Below are positions 18,023-26,089 of a stretch of DNA of 64,000 nt, piece after piece. This stretch comes from Arthrobacter sp. P2b. GTDB taxonomy: Bacteria; Actinomycetota; Actinomycetes; Actinomycetales; Micrococcaceae. The stretch covers positions 30,269 to 94,268 of the forward strand of contig NZ_FVZL01000016.1 of NCBI RefSeq assembly GCF_900168295.1. The letters are read 5' to 3'. Positions within the stretch are counted from its first letter, which is position 1, and each line of letters starts with the position of its first letter. A model generated the notes under the pieces. That model was not told the origin of the DNA and did no database searches. It was given only the letters and a program-made list of their open reading frames with translations. A program made the translations under genes and the position numbers.

Positions 18023-18913
18023 ATGGATATCGCGGATATGCTCTGGACGGTGCTGGGGGCCGGGCTGATTCTCTTGATGCTCGCGGACGTCTTCCACACC
18101 CTCCTGTATCCGCACGACTCCGGTCCCACCGGGCGCGCGATCATGCGGGGAATCTGGCTGCTGACGAAAAAAGTCCGGGGCCGGGCATCCTCCGTTGCGG
18201 CGCCCCTGGCCATGGCCGCCGTGATCGCAACCTGGGCGAGCCTGGCCGCCGTCGGCTGGGCCCTCCTGTACCTGCCCCACCTGCCGGACGGCTTTGTGTA
18301 CGGGACCGGTGTTCCGCAGCGGGCCGATTTTGCCGAAGCCCTCTACATCTCGCTCGTCACTCTTTCCACTGTGGGGTTCGGCGAAATCGTGGCTGCCAGT
18401 CCGCTGCTCCGGCTGGTCTCCGCCCTGCAGGCCGTGACCGGCTTCGGGCTGCTGACCGCCACAGTTTCCTGGATCCTGCAGACCTACCCTGCCTTGAACC
18501 GGCGACGGGCTCTGGCCCACCAGCTGAACCTGTTCCGGGAGGCGGCCGGCCCTGAGGGTGTAGCGGCACTGGAACCCGCCCATGCAGCCGGACTGCTGGA
18601 GTCGCTGGCCCGGAACGTAGCCACCGTGGGCATAGACCTGTTGGCCTTCCACGAAACCTACTATTTCCGCGAAGTGGACCAGCGGAGTTCCCTGCCTGCC
18701 ACACTTGCCTACGCCCAGCAGCTGGCATCGGACGCCGAACGGAGCGAAAGCCGGGAACTCCAGTTCGCCGGACGGATGCTGCACGCGGCACTGGATGGGC
18801 TCGCGGACGTCCTGCGCGGCAAATTCGGCCATGCCGGAACCACCTCCTCCGACGTGTTCGACAGCTACGAGCTGCACCACCGCCACCGGCGGGAGGGGGA
18901 ACCGGACCGGTGA
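18023..18913 (+). CDS. Two-pore-helix potassium-channel family protein
   Basis: The 296-residue protein has hydrophobic segments at about residues 5-28, 58-84 and 132-152, with a pore loop between the last two. The selectivity filter reads TVGFGE (116-121), a common variant of TVGYGD. The C-terminal 140 residues are hydrophilic, without a recognisable RCK nucleotide-binding domain, and end in a His-rich tail. It should conduct K+ across the cytoplasmic membrane. Its TGA overlaps the GTG of the next gene (GTGA), indicating coupled translation with the serine hydrolase. Confidence 0.85.
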   Translation: MDIADMLWTVLGAGLILLMLADVFHTLLYPHDSGPTGRAIMRGIWLLTKKVRGRASSVAAPLAMAAVIATWASLAAVGWALLYLPHLPDGFVYGTGVPQRADFAEALYISLVTLSTVGFGEIVAASPLLRLVSALQAVTGFGLLTATVSWILQTYPALNRRRALAHQLNLFREAAGPEGVAALEPAHAAGLLESLARNVATVGIDLLAFHETYYFREVDQRSSLPATLAYAQQLASDAERSESRELQFAGRMLHAALDGLADVLRGKFGHAGTTSSDVFDSYELHHRHRREGEPDR

Positions 18914-20520
18914 CGCCGTCAGCCGAGGCAGGTGCGGGCGTGCGAAGAAGCTCCCGGTTTTCGCGTTCTTTCCTGTTGTGCCTCCTGGCTGTTGCCGTTC
19001 TCTTACGTCCTTTCGAACACGCCGCCGCCGTCGTACCCCAGGCCCCGCCCGCCGTCGTCCCTGACCAACGTACTTATGAAGCAGTAGATGCCTTCCTGCA
19101 GGAACAAATGGCCGCCATCGGGCTCCCGGGCGCCGCCGTCGTCGTCGTCCAGGACGGGGTCCCGGTGCATGCCGCCGCCTATGGCAGCGCCGACAACTCG
19201 GGCCGTCCGATGACCGCCGACACCCCGGTGCTGCTGGCATCCACCAGCAAGTCCCTCACGGCCATCGCCGTGATGCAGCAGGTGGAGGCCGGCCGGCTCC
19301 GCCTGGATGAACCCGTCCGGACCTACCTGCCGTGGTTCACTTTGCAGGACAGCCGCGCGTCCGCCATCACCGTCCGCCACCTGCTGCACCAGGCCAGCGG
19401 CATGGCGTCCAAGGACACTGCCTTCGAAGGCTCCTTCTTGCAGGACCCGGAGGCCCTCGAACAAGGCGTTCGGGACCTCGCCGGTTCCCCGCTGGCGGGA
19501 GTCCCGGGTGCTGCCTTCGGCTACGCCAACGCCAACTTCAACGTCCTGGGCCTCCTGGTTCAGACGGTCTCCGGGCAGCCGTTCGGGGACTACATGCGCC
19601 AGCATGTTTTCGAACCCCTGGACATGAGCCATAGCCATGCGACCCGCGCTGCTGCCCTTGCGGATGGTGCCGCCACCGGCCACTCGCTGTGGTTCGGCAC
19701 TTCCTGGCAGCAGACGGAGGTGCCCGCGCCCGCCACCGGGATGCCGTCGAGCACCATGTACGCCTCGGCGAATGACCTGGGCCGGGAGCTCAACATGCTG
19801 CTGGATGAGGGGCAATTCCGGGACGCGCGCATCCTTCAGCCCGACAGCGTCCGGGCCATGCTCGAGCCCGGGGTCCGGGTTGACGGGTCAAAGATGTACG
19901 CGATGGGGTGGTTCACCCGCCCGCTGGTTGAATCCGTCCCTGCCGCGGAGGCCGCCGACGATGCCTCCTTGCCCTTGCTCGCCGAGCACCAGGGCGAGTG
20001 GGGCAACAGCCATACGTACCTGGCGATGGTTCCCTCCACCAGGCTGGGCGTCGCACTGGTCATCAACGCGAACGACACCTCGGCTCCCTCCCGGCTCCAG
20101 GCCATCGACACGAACATCCTGCGGATCCTCCACGGCCAGCAGCCCATTCCCGCAGTCATCCAGGAGGACTGGCTGCAGCGCTACAGCTGGGCGGTCGCGC
20201 TGGGACTGCTGGTGGCTGAGCTGCTCAGTCTGTGGCTGGCACTTCGGGTGCTGCTCCGGAGAACGTACGACGGCGGCGGGCGGCTTCCGCTGTTGGCGGT
20301 GGGTTTGGCGGCGCTCGCCCTGGACGTGTTCGCCCTGTGGCTGTGCTTTATCTATGCACCGGCCCGGTTCGACACCAACCTGCTGGTCATCATCCGCCAG
20401 TTCCCGGACGTGGGCGTCTCGTTGGTGCTTGTGCTCGGGCTGGCCATCGTGTGGACTGTTCCGCGGACCGTCTGGGTGCTCAGTCAGGCACTGCGTCATG
20501 GCCCACGCGGCGTACCCTGA
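18910..20520 (+). CDS. Secreted serine hydrolase (beta-lactamase/PBP fold) with C-terminal membrane domain
   Basis: The 536-residue protein starts at GTG 18910, overlapping the channel gene. A signal sequence (about residues 15-40) leads into a class C beta-lactamase-like domain with S111-T-S-K114, YAN (in FGYANAN) and a late HTY triad element. All catalytic positions are present, so it is likely an active peptidase or esterase outside the cell. Residues 420-530 add about four membrane helices, an arrangement seen in a subset of these proteins. A perfect GCCGCCGTCGTAC word occurs in the signal-peptide region (19024-19036), and its complement at 20265-20277. Confidence 0.85.
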   Translation: MTPSAEAGAGVRRSSRFSRSFLLCLLAVAVLLRPFEHAAAVVPQAPPAVVPDQRTYEAVDAFLQEQMAAIGLPGAAVVVVQDGVPVHAAAYGSADNSGRPMTADTPVLLASTSKSLTAIAVMQQVEAGRLRLDEPVRTYLPWFTLQDSRASAITVRHLLHQASGMASKDTAFEGSFLQDPEALEQGVRDLAGSPLAGVPGAAFGYANANFNVLGLLVQTVSGQPFGDYMRQHVFEPLDMSHSHATRAAALADGAATGHSLWFGTSWQQTEVPAPATGMPSSTMYASANDLGRELNMLLDEGQFRDARILQPDSVRAMLEPGVRVDGSKMYAMGWFTRPLVESVPAAEAADDASLPLLAEHQGEWGNSHTYLAMVPSTRLGVALVINANDTSAPSRLQAIDTNILRILHGQQPIPAVIQEDWLQRYSWAVALGLLVAELLSLWLALRVLLRRTYDGGGRLPLLAVGLAALALDVFALWLCFIYAPARFDTNLLVIIRQFPDVGVSLVLVLGLAIVWTVPRTVWVLSQALRHGPRGVP

Positions 20521-20524
20521 AACC

Positions 20525-21037
20525 ATGGCGGCGGACATCAGTTCTGCGCATACCCTGGCGGCGCGGCTAAAGGCTGCCTACGAGAACCTTCCCCTGCCGG
20601 CGCCCGTCGTGGCCGCGATGGCCCTCGATCTCCTCCTTGCCAGGCTCCATCCCCTGCCGCTTCCCGGCTCCCGCGCCGTCCATAAGGCGGCTGGAGCGGG
20701 ACTGGTGGTCGCCGGCGTCGGATTCAACGTCTGGGCGCTGGCTGAACGACGGCGCCGCTCGACGGGCCGCTTCGAGCTGGAGCGGCCGGACGATCTGGTG
20801 GTCACCGGCCCCTACGCGGTGACCCGTCATCCCATGTACGTGGGCTGGTGGCTCATCCAGCTCGGCGCGGGAGTCCTGGCCGGTTCGTCCTGGGTCCTCG
20901 CGCTGCTGCCGGCCGAACTGCTGGTGGAGCACCGCTTTGTCGTCGCCGAAGAAGCTGCCCTCGCGGAGCTCTTTCCGCAGTCCTACCCCGGCTACGCGGA
21001 AAGGGTTCCACGCTATCTGGGGCTCCCCCGCGCGTAG
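20525..21037 (+). CDS. Isoprenylcysteine-methyltransferase-like membrane protein
   Basis: The 170-residue membrane protein belongs to the ICMT/phospholipid methyltransferase-like family. The segment VTGPYAVTRHPMYVGW (about residues 96-111) is the family signature, and a C-terminal EExxLxxxFPxxYxxY-type motif (EEAALAELFPQSYPGY) completes the cofactor site. The family uses S-adenosylmethionine to methylate a membrane substrate; the bacterial target is unknown. It begins 4 bases after the serine hydrolase stop and ends the four-gene operon, which is followed at once by a strong terminator. Confidence 0.82.
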   Translation: MAADISSAHTLAARLKAAYENLPLPAPVVAAMALDLLLARLHPLPLPGSRAVHKAAGAGLVVAGVGFNVWALAERRRRSTGRFELERPDDLVVTGPYAVTRHPMYVGWWLIQLGAGVLAGSSWVLALLPAELLVEHRFVVAEEAALAELFPQSYPGYAERVPRYLGLPRA

Positions 21038-21049
21038 GCGCCTTCGCCT

Positions 21050-21102
21050 CCAAAGCCAGCGGGCCGCCGTCGTACTTCACGACGCCGGCCCGCTGGCTTT
21101 GG
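21050..21102 (+). terminator. Hairpin with the GCCGCCGTCGTAC core
   Basis: A long inverted repeat with outer arms CCAAAGCCAGCGGGCC and GGCCCGCTGGCTTTGG, and an inner part CGTCGT/ACGACG, interrupted by one mismatch. The word GCCGCCGTCGTAC lies at 21063-21075. It closes the operon starting at 17345 and can also end leftward transcription of the GYD gene. Confidence 0.78.
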
Positions 21103-21114
21103 TGCCTGGCTCCC

Positions 21115-21435
21115 CTACTGCCCCGGCGCCCGGTAGGACGGCGTCTTCTTGGCGGCGTTGTCGAGGTCTTCCACGGTCAGGAGCGGCTTCAGGCGGACGT
21201 TGACGTTCCCCGTCGAGTTGATCAGCAGCGACAGCGCTGCGGCACTTGCATCATCCGGCGCCTCAAAAACACCCAGGACGTCGTAGTAACCAAAGGCGTA
21301 GTAGAAGCTCTCCAGTGAGCCTCCCACCGAGCCGAGGGCCTCCACCAGTGCGTCCCGCCGCGCGGTGCCGCCTTCCTTCATCAGCCCTTTGATGCCCTGG
21401 CCCACGTACGTCGCTTCAAACAGATACTTTGGCAT
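21115..21435 (-). CDS. GYD-domain protein
   Basis: The 106-residue cytoplasmic protein matches the GYD family of small ferredoxin-like-fold proteins. It starts MPKYLFEATYVGQGIKGL and has the hallmark FGYYDVLGVFEAPDD (about residues 53-67). The function is unknown. ATG 21435 with AAGGGA upstream is preferred to the 37-residue longer frame. It is monocistronic and convergent with the operon on its left. Confidence 0.85.
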   Translation of the reverse strand: MPKYLFEATYVGQGIKGLMKEGGTARRDALVEALGSVGGSLESFYYAFGYYDVLGVFEAPDDASAAALSLLINSTGNVNVRLKPLLTVEDLDNAAKKTPSYRAPGQ

Positions 21436-21554
21436 GGTCTTTTCCCTTCCCTGCATCTTCATCCCGGTTGTCGCCGCAGGAACTTCATACCGGCCCTGAG
21501 GACACCGTTGTAGCAGGGCCGAAGTGGCACGGATGCGGCGCCTCACTCGGTGAT

Positions 21555-21612
21555 AACGGGGTGAATGCCCCGCTAGCGCAGACGCTATTCCTCGGGTTAA
21601 GGGCAGTCAATA
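21555..21612 (+). repeat. Dispersed repeat, copy 2
   Basis: Second copy of the sequence at 11383-11440, in the same orientation. It lies in the gap between the GYD gene and the small membrane protein at 21682. The shared encoded peptide is PLxQTLFLGLxAV. No direct repeats flank the copies. Confidence 0.55.
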
Positions 21613-21681
21613 TGCTGGGCATACCTAATGCCTGGCACCTCCACAGTGGCCAATCCTGCGGAGACGAAGGAGACGGGCGGG

Positions 21682-21909
21682 CTACGGCTCAGCCTGTGTC
21701 AAGAGCCATGCTGCGTCCATGTCCGGCGTGGGCTTTGACCGGCGAACCTTGCGCAGCAGGACGATGAACGGCAGGAGCAGTAATTGGAGGACACCTGCTG
21801 CAATCAACAGCACAACGACGAGGACGACGATCGGTAAGTACAGCATGAACACGCCGGCAAGGGTGGCAAAGTACCCGAAAGTAAATCCGAGAATTGTCCC
21901 GGTATCCAT
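21682..21909 (-). CDS. Small two-span membrane protein
   Basis: A 75-residue protein with two long hydrophobic segments (about residues 5-25 and 27-52) and a basic, polar C-terminal tail (LLRKVRRSKPTPDMD). No family is recognised. ATG 21909 is preceded by a G-rich sequence (GGGGGTAGAC) that could bind the ribosome; a TTG four codons earlier is less likely. Its function is unknown. Confidence 0.5.
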   Translation of the reverse strand: MDTGTILGFTFGYFATLAGVFMLYLPIVVLVVVLLIAAGVLQLLLLPFIVLLRKVRRSKPTPDMDAAWLLTQAEP

Positions 21910-21990
21910 GTCTACCCCCAAGAACTATTTACCGTGAACCGGATGAAGCTTGTGTGTTGTTGTCGGCGGTTCGACGCCTCGCACGGCCCT

Positions 21991-22233
21991 TCATGTGCGG
22001 ACTTTCCTGACGCCCGGCCTGCGGTGCCGGGCTGGATGATGCCCGGTTATGGGGCGTACCCGGTGCCAAGGCCTGTACGGGAGCTCACTGTTAGGAGCGG
22101 TGGGAGGGGCAGCCGAAGCCACCAGCGACGACCCTTTCCGGCGGCGCCGCAAGCGTAGGAGTACGAAGACCGTTAATCCCATCCAAGCGAAAGCTGCACC
22201 GAAGATTAGGACTACTGACGGGATCGTACCCAT
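21991..22233 (-). CDS. Small membrane protein, weakly supported
   Basis: An 80-residue frame with a single N-terminal hydrophobic segment (about residues 5-27) directly followed by a basic stretch (LRRRRKG), giving a positive-inside topology. The rest is polar and rich in proline and arginine. No ribosome site is obvious. The regular membrane-anchor layout argues for a real gene, but the assignment is weak. Confidence 0.35.
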   Translation of the reverse strand: MGTIPSVVLIFGAAFAWMGLTVFVLLRLRRRRKGSSLVASAAPPTAPNSELPYRPWHRVRPITGHHPARHRRPGVRKVRT

Positions 22234-22409
22234 GCCTGAGTGTAGGCCCGGAACAGGCTGCAGTCCTTACCTGTTTTCTGAGTGCTGACTACTCGTGACA
22301 CCAGCGCTGGTACCTGCTGCGGAGGTCTTCCAGTCCGAGCCAAATACCCTTTCTTCTGTCACGCCGCCGGCCGTAGGCTATGGGCATCCATCCCACACAG
22401 GAGGCACCC

Positions 22410-22886
22410 ATGCGTACGGCAGAACCCATGACTGAAACCGAGCAGCTCCACCATCTTCTGGAAAACCTCACCACCCGTCTGGCCAGGGGCAAGGAATGGG
22501 CCACGCCCGGTGTGCAGGCTGCTCTGCAAAGAGCGGTGGCCGGCCTGGATACCGGCATCGAAACTGCGTCCCCGCGCCTGCAAATGCTTCTGCGCGCGCT
22601 GGCGGACGAGCTTGCAGGCGGTGTGGAGACGCTGACTCCCCGGGTGCGGGAACAGTTGAAGCGTGTTGGGCCGAAAGCCACTGCTGAGGTCCCGGTGGAA
22701 GCGGGTCGGTCGGCAGCCAGGACATTGTGGTGGCTCGGCGCGATGCTGCTCGCGGCGGGGGCCGGAGTGGGCGTGTGGCGCTCCTTGCAGGCATCAGGGG
22801 AAGAGTCTGCGCCCTCGCTAACAGTGCAGGAGACCGGCAGCAAGAGTTCTGATGATGACCCCGAGCTCGCCGCTGGCCGGATATAA
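22410..22886 (+). CDS. Single-span membrane protein with helical repeats
   Basis: The 158-residue protein starts at ATG 22410 behind an excellent AGGAGG site. Residues 15-95 hold repeated amphipathic segments (ATPGVQAALQRAVAG, ASPRLQMLLRALADE, LTPRVREQLKRV), each opening with a [AT]xP turn. A hydrophobic span follows at about 110-128, then a polar tail. The repeats suggest a helical rod on the cytoplasmic side. No function can be assigned. Confidence 0.65.
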   Translation: MRTAEPMTETEQLHHLLENLTTRLARGKEWATPGVQAALQRAVAGLDTGIETASPRLQMLLRALADELAGGVETLTPRVREQLKRVGPKATAEVPVEAGRSAARTLWWLGAMLLAAGAGVGVWRSLQASGEESAPSLTVQETGSKSSDDDPELAAGRI

Positions 22887-23502
22887 GGGATGCGCGCCGG
22901 GAACCCCCCAGGAAGGCTCCGCCGCCGCAAAGCCCGGAACAGCAGCTGATGACGGAAAGTGCAGCTTCTTGGCTTCTAAGAGACTGATGGACGATTTTTG
23001 GCTGCAAGTGCGGCGAGGTCCCGGATCAGCCGCTGGACTTCATGTTCCCGGCCTCTTCGGGGCGGGGTCAGTTGCACCGCGCACGGCCTTACCAGGCGGC
23101 TCTTAGGCGGAGCTGGAACAGGAGCGGACGTTCGCGGCTCCATTGACGGCCGCGATTCCTTTGCCCCGAGCGGATTATTCATGCCCTTACGTCCCCCTCG
23201 ACGTAGTTGTTCTGCTGCCCTGTAAAAACACCTTAGGAAGCCAGAGGACCGGGCGGAAGCGCATATGTCCACCGTCGGGATTTATTGTGCCGATCTTGAG
23301 CCTTCGCTGCGCCAAAGGGGCACCTGCGGGCCATCAAGCACCGGGTGCGGAGCCGGCGACGGCTGGGGGAGGCGTTCGTGGTCTCAGGCGAACGCCCACG
23401 TCGCCGGCTCCAGTCATCACCATATGGCCCCTACCTTCGGGGAGCCCGAGTAATTGATACGCGTTTCGTAAAGCCGGCGTACCTACCCAAGGTTTGTGGC
23501 GG
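22887..23502. other. Gene-poor gap with a fragment and a hairpin
   Basis: About 600 bases lack a supported gene. A minus-strand stretch around 22976-23050 reads as natural protein (HEVQRLIRDLAALAAKN) but has no start, so it may be a remnant. The stretch at 23349-23411 forms a strong two-tier hairpin (separate entry). The rest holds nothing recognisable. Confidence 0.4.
23349..23411. repeat. Two-tier inverted repeat
   Basis: An outer perfect 13-base stem (GGAGCCGGCGACG, 23349-23361, with 23399-23411) encloses an inner 8-base stem (GGCGTTCG with CGAACGCC, 23371-23378 and 23389-23396). It lies 92 bases beyond the 3' end of the leftward hydrolase gene and could be its terminator, although no T-run follows. 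It might instead be a structured RNA or a REP-like element. Confidence 0.55.
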
Positions 23503-24297
23503 TTAATCGAGCGCACGAAGGAACGTCCTCACCTCGGCATTGAAGGCGTCGGCGGCCTCCATGTTGCTCAGGTGCCCGACGCCGGGGAGTACGACGAGCT
23601 GCGATGCGGGAATTCTCCTGTGCAGCTCCTTCCCGACCGCCAACGGCGACCGCGCGTCGAGGTCGCCATGCAGCACCAGCGTCGGGATGTCGATGTCAGG
23701 GAGGATGCCGCGCAGATCGGCATTCGCCATCGCCCGGAGCATCGTCAAACTGGCTCGCGGGTGAATACCGGACATCAGCGCGAGTGTTTGTTCGGCCATT
23801 TCCCGCGGTGCAGACTCGGTGAGCATGCCGGGCAGGTACTTGGGCAGCCAGTCCTCAGGAGGCTGAGTGATGTCCTCACTGATCATCTGAACGCGCCGCT
23901 GCACCTCGTCGGCTGGCAGGGAGCCGGCCCAGCCGGCATACGCCCCCGCCAGAATCAGGCTTCTGGGCAGGCTCGAGTGTCGCCCATAGAGCGCCAAGGC
24001 AAGTGCTCCGCCGAACGACAGGCCAAGGACGTGCGGGCGGGGCAGGCCAATTGCTTTCACAAACCCGGCCAGGGTGTCGGCGTAGTCGTCCATGGAGAAG
24101 GACTCGGGCGGATCGTCGGATCCCCCGCTGCCCGGAGCGTCCCAGGCGACCAGGTTGAACTCGTCACCGAGAGCGTCGAACTGCGGGCTCCAGGATCGGC
24201 TGTCAAAACCAAAGCCCCCATGAAGAAGGATGAGGGGTTCGCCCGATCCCACAACCCGGTAGTTGATTTTGAGGCCGGACACGGTAACTGCGCCCAT
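23503..24297 (-). CDS. Alpha/beta hydrolase
   Basis: The 264-residue protein has the standard fold markers: an oxyanion-hole HGG (residues 26-28), nucleophile elbow GLSFGG (serine near residue 94), acid in HGDLDARSP and catalytic histidine in GVGHLSNME. It resembles ring-cleavage or lactone/ester hydrolases of the MhpC/3-oxoadipate-lactonase type. No pathway genes are adjacent, so the substrate is unknown. Starts at ATG 24297. Confidence 0.85.
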   Translation of the reverse strand: MGAVTVSGLKINYRVVGSGEPLILLHGGFGFDSRSWSPQFDALGDEFNLVAWDAPGSGGSDDPPESFSMDDYADTLAGFVKAIGLPRPHVLGLSFGGALALALYGRHSSLPRSLILAGAYAGWAGSLPADEVQRRVQMISEDITQPPEDWLPKYLPGMLTESAPREMAEQTLALMSGIHPRASLTMLRAMANADLRGILPDIDIPTLVLHGDLDARSPLAVGKELHRRIPASQLVVLPGVGHLSNMEAADAFNAEVRTFLRALD

Positions 24298-24359
24298 CTA
24301 CGTAGCTTGGCATCCGGCGGCCAAGCCTGGCAACGCTGCCCAGACGACGGTCCGGGCTG

Positions 24360-24992
24360 CTACGTCCCGGTCCACGTTTCTGCAGCTACCCCGTACTCCG
24401 GCCGTCCGGCGGGCCGGTACTTCTGGATGACGAGACCGCGGGATGTAGTGGACGACTCGAGGAGCTCTAGCTTGTAGTCCGGCCCGGACTCCGGGAACAG
24501 CCTGTTGCCCTGACCGATGACCACGGGATAGACAGTCAGGTCGAGTTGGTCCACGAAGTCATTGGCGAGCAACCAGCGGACGAGGGAGAGGCTGCCGGGC
24601 ACAACCAGGTCGCCCTCCCCCTCCTCTTTCAGCTTCCGAACGTGTGATGCAATGTCACCGGTCAGGACAGTCGTCGGTTCCCACGCCGGCTGGGAAAGGG
24701 TGGTTGACACGACGTACTTCGGGCGGTTGTTCAGCGCCGCAGCGACCGGATCATCCGCCGCGTCTGCCATCCCCGAACCCCAGGAACCGGCGAACACCTC
24801 GTACGTCCACCTGCCGAAGAGGAATGCGGCGGCGTTGCCGTATACCTCGTTAAGGTAGTTGCGGGACTCGGGGTCCAGCAGGGGCCCGGCCCAGCCCCCG
24901 CGTTCGAAGCCGCCCCGACGATCCTCATCGGGACTACCGAGGCCTTGCATGACGCCATCGACGGTGACGTTCATGGTGACTTTCAATTCCAT
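24360..24992 (-). CDS. DHFR-like (RibD C-terminal fold) reductase
   Basis: A 210-residue member of the dihydrofolate-reductase-like superfamily: MNVTVDGVMQG near the start, FGRWTYEVF in the middle and VVPGSLSLVRWLL then YPVVIGQGNRLFP toward the end. ATG 24992 gives the usual family N-terminus; the longer frame adds 25 residues. The reaction is unknown, probably NADPH-dependent reduction. It is upstream of the alpha/beta hydrolase on the same strand with a 62-base gap, so the two may be co-transcribed. Confidence 0.85.
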   Translation of the reverse strand: MELKVTMNVTVDGVMQGLGSPDEDRRGGFERGGWAGPLLDPESRNYLNEVYGNAAAFLFGRWTYEVFAGSWGSGMADAADDPVAAALNNRPKYVVSTTLSQPAWEPTTVLTGDIASHVRKLKEEGEGDLVVPGSLSLVRWLLANDFVDQLDLTVYPVVIGQGNRLFPESGPDYKLELLESSTTSRGLVIQKYRPAGRPEYGVAAETWTGT

Positions 24993-25147
24993 GTCCTGCT
25001 CACTTTCTCCGGCGATAGGTACAGGTGCGGGATGAGGCGGGATTGTGTCAGCCCGACCAGTTTCCACCCTGCGGTTGAGGCACCGCTACCCATGCTGTCC
25101 GTCTTCACAAAGGTGTGCTTATCAAGTAGGACTCCTGGCCCCCGCTT

Positions 25148-25993
25148 TTATCCGGCACCCGTAGGTTCGGCGGATGGCACGAGCCGGTAGGCGAAGCGGC
25201 CGTCCACACCATCGTCCGGGCTTATCGTGAAATCTGCTCCCTGCGTCGGCAGCAGCATGGGCGTCTTGACCGCCTGCCCGTCGCACGGAACCCGCACGGG
25301 GGCAAGGACTTCAGCACCCGCCGTCGTCGACGCGGACAGCTCAGCAAAGGTCGGCCCTATGCAGACAAAATGCAGTTCGTACTCGCCCGGTTCGGCCATA
25401 AGCGTTCCCGTGGTGGTCGTGTTGCCGCCGCTGGTACCGCGCAACTCCCCCGGGATGCGTGGCTGCAACTGCTCCGCTGACCACTCCGACAAGTCCTCCA
25501 GCTCCGAGGCCGTGGGGTCCGGGTTGGTCTTCACCTTGACCCCCGTTGCGGACGGCTTGCCCACGGGCGGGACCGCACTGATGGTGATGGGCCCGCCGTC
25601 GTGCCTGAGGAACCGGTCCAGCGCGGAGTCGCATGTGAAGTCCGTTGCCTCCGGCACACCGTCAGCCCCCAGGATGGTGAGTTTAGCCCCGTACGCCCCG
25701 GCGCAGGCGCCTGTCACCATGTAGTCTCCGGGCGCCAGATCCAGCAACAGTTTTCCGGCCGGCTCCGCCTCGGACGGCATGCCGGGGTCCGCCGGGGAAG
25801 CCTCAAGCAAACGCGCCACTTCATCGACGTTTTCCTCGAAGGACCGGGACGGCGGTGTTGCCGCCGGCGGGGACGCCGGGGCCGGCTGATCCTCCGGCCC
25901 GGCATACTCACAGCCGGCAAGGGCAACGGCCAGAACGGCCACACCGAACAAAAGTCCCCCGCGCCGTGCCGGCGCTCCCCCATGAGCTGACAT
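25148..25993 (-). CDS. Secreted lipoprotein of unknown function
   Basis: The 281-residue product begins at ATG 25993 with a basic n-region (PARRGG), a hydrophobic core and the lipobox LAGC (cysteine near 26). A Pro/Ala-rich linker follows. The mature part contains two similar beta-type segments, each ending in a cysteine-containing strand (MVTGACAGAYGAKL and ELHFVCIGPTFAEL) and suggesting a duplicated domain of about 110 residues. No family is recognised. It is divergent from the PEP-utilising enzyme at 26090. Confidence 0.7.
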   Translation of the reverse strand: MSAHGGAPARRGGLLFGVAVLAVALAGCEYAGPEDQPAPASPPAATPPSRSFEENVDEVARLLEASPADPGMPSEAEPAGKLLLDLAPGDYMVTGACAGAYGAKLTILGADGVPEATDFTCDSALDRFLRHDGGPITISAVPPVGKPSATGVKVKTNPDPTASELEDLSEWSAEQLQPRIPGELRGTSGGNTTTTGTLMAEPGEYELHFVCIGPTFAELSASTTAGAEVLAPVRVPCDGQAVKTPMLLPTQGADFTISPDDGVDGRFAYRLVPSAEPTGAG

Positions 25994-26089
25994 GGGTCCG
26001 AGTCTATGGCCTGCCGCCTCCGGCAGTGCCAGTATGTGGAGGATCAGGTTCACTCCAGGCGCCGATCGGGCAGCAAGGACGCGCGACTC

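Noticed and set aside
25994..26089. Search for the rifamycin-associated element upstream of the RPH-like gene
   Set aside because: Only a weak TGCCG/CGGCA dyad is present; the known 19-base palindrome was not found.
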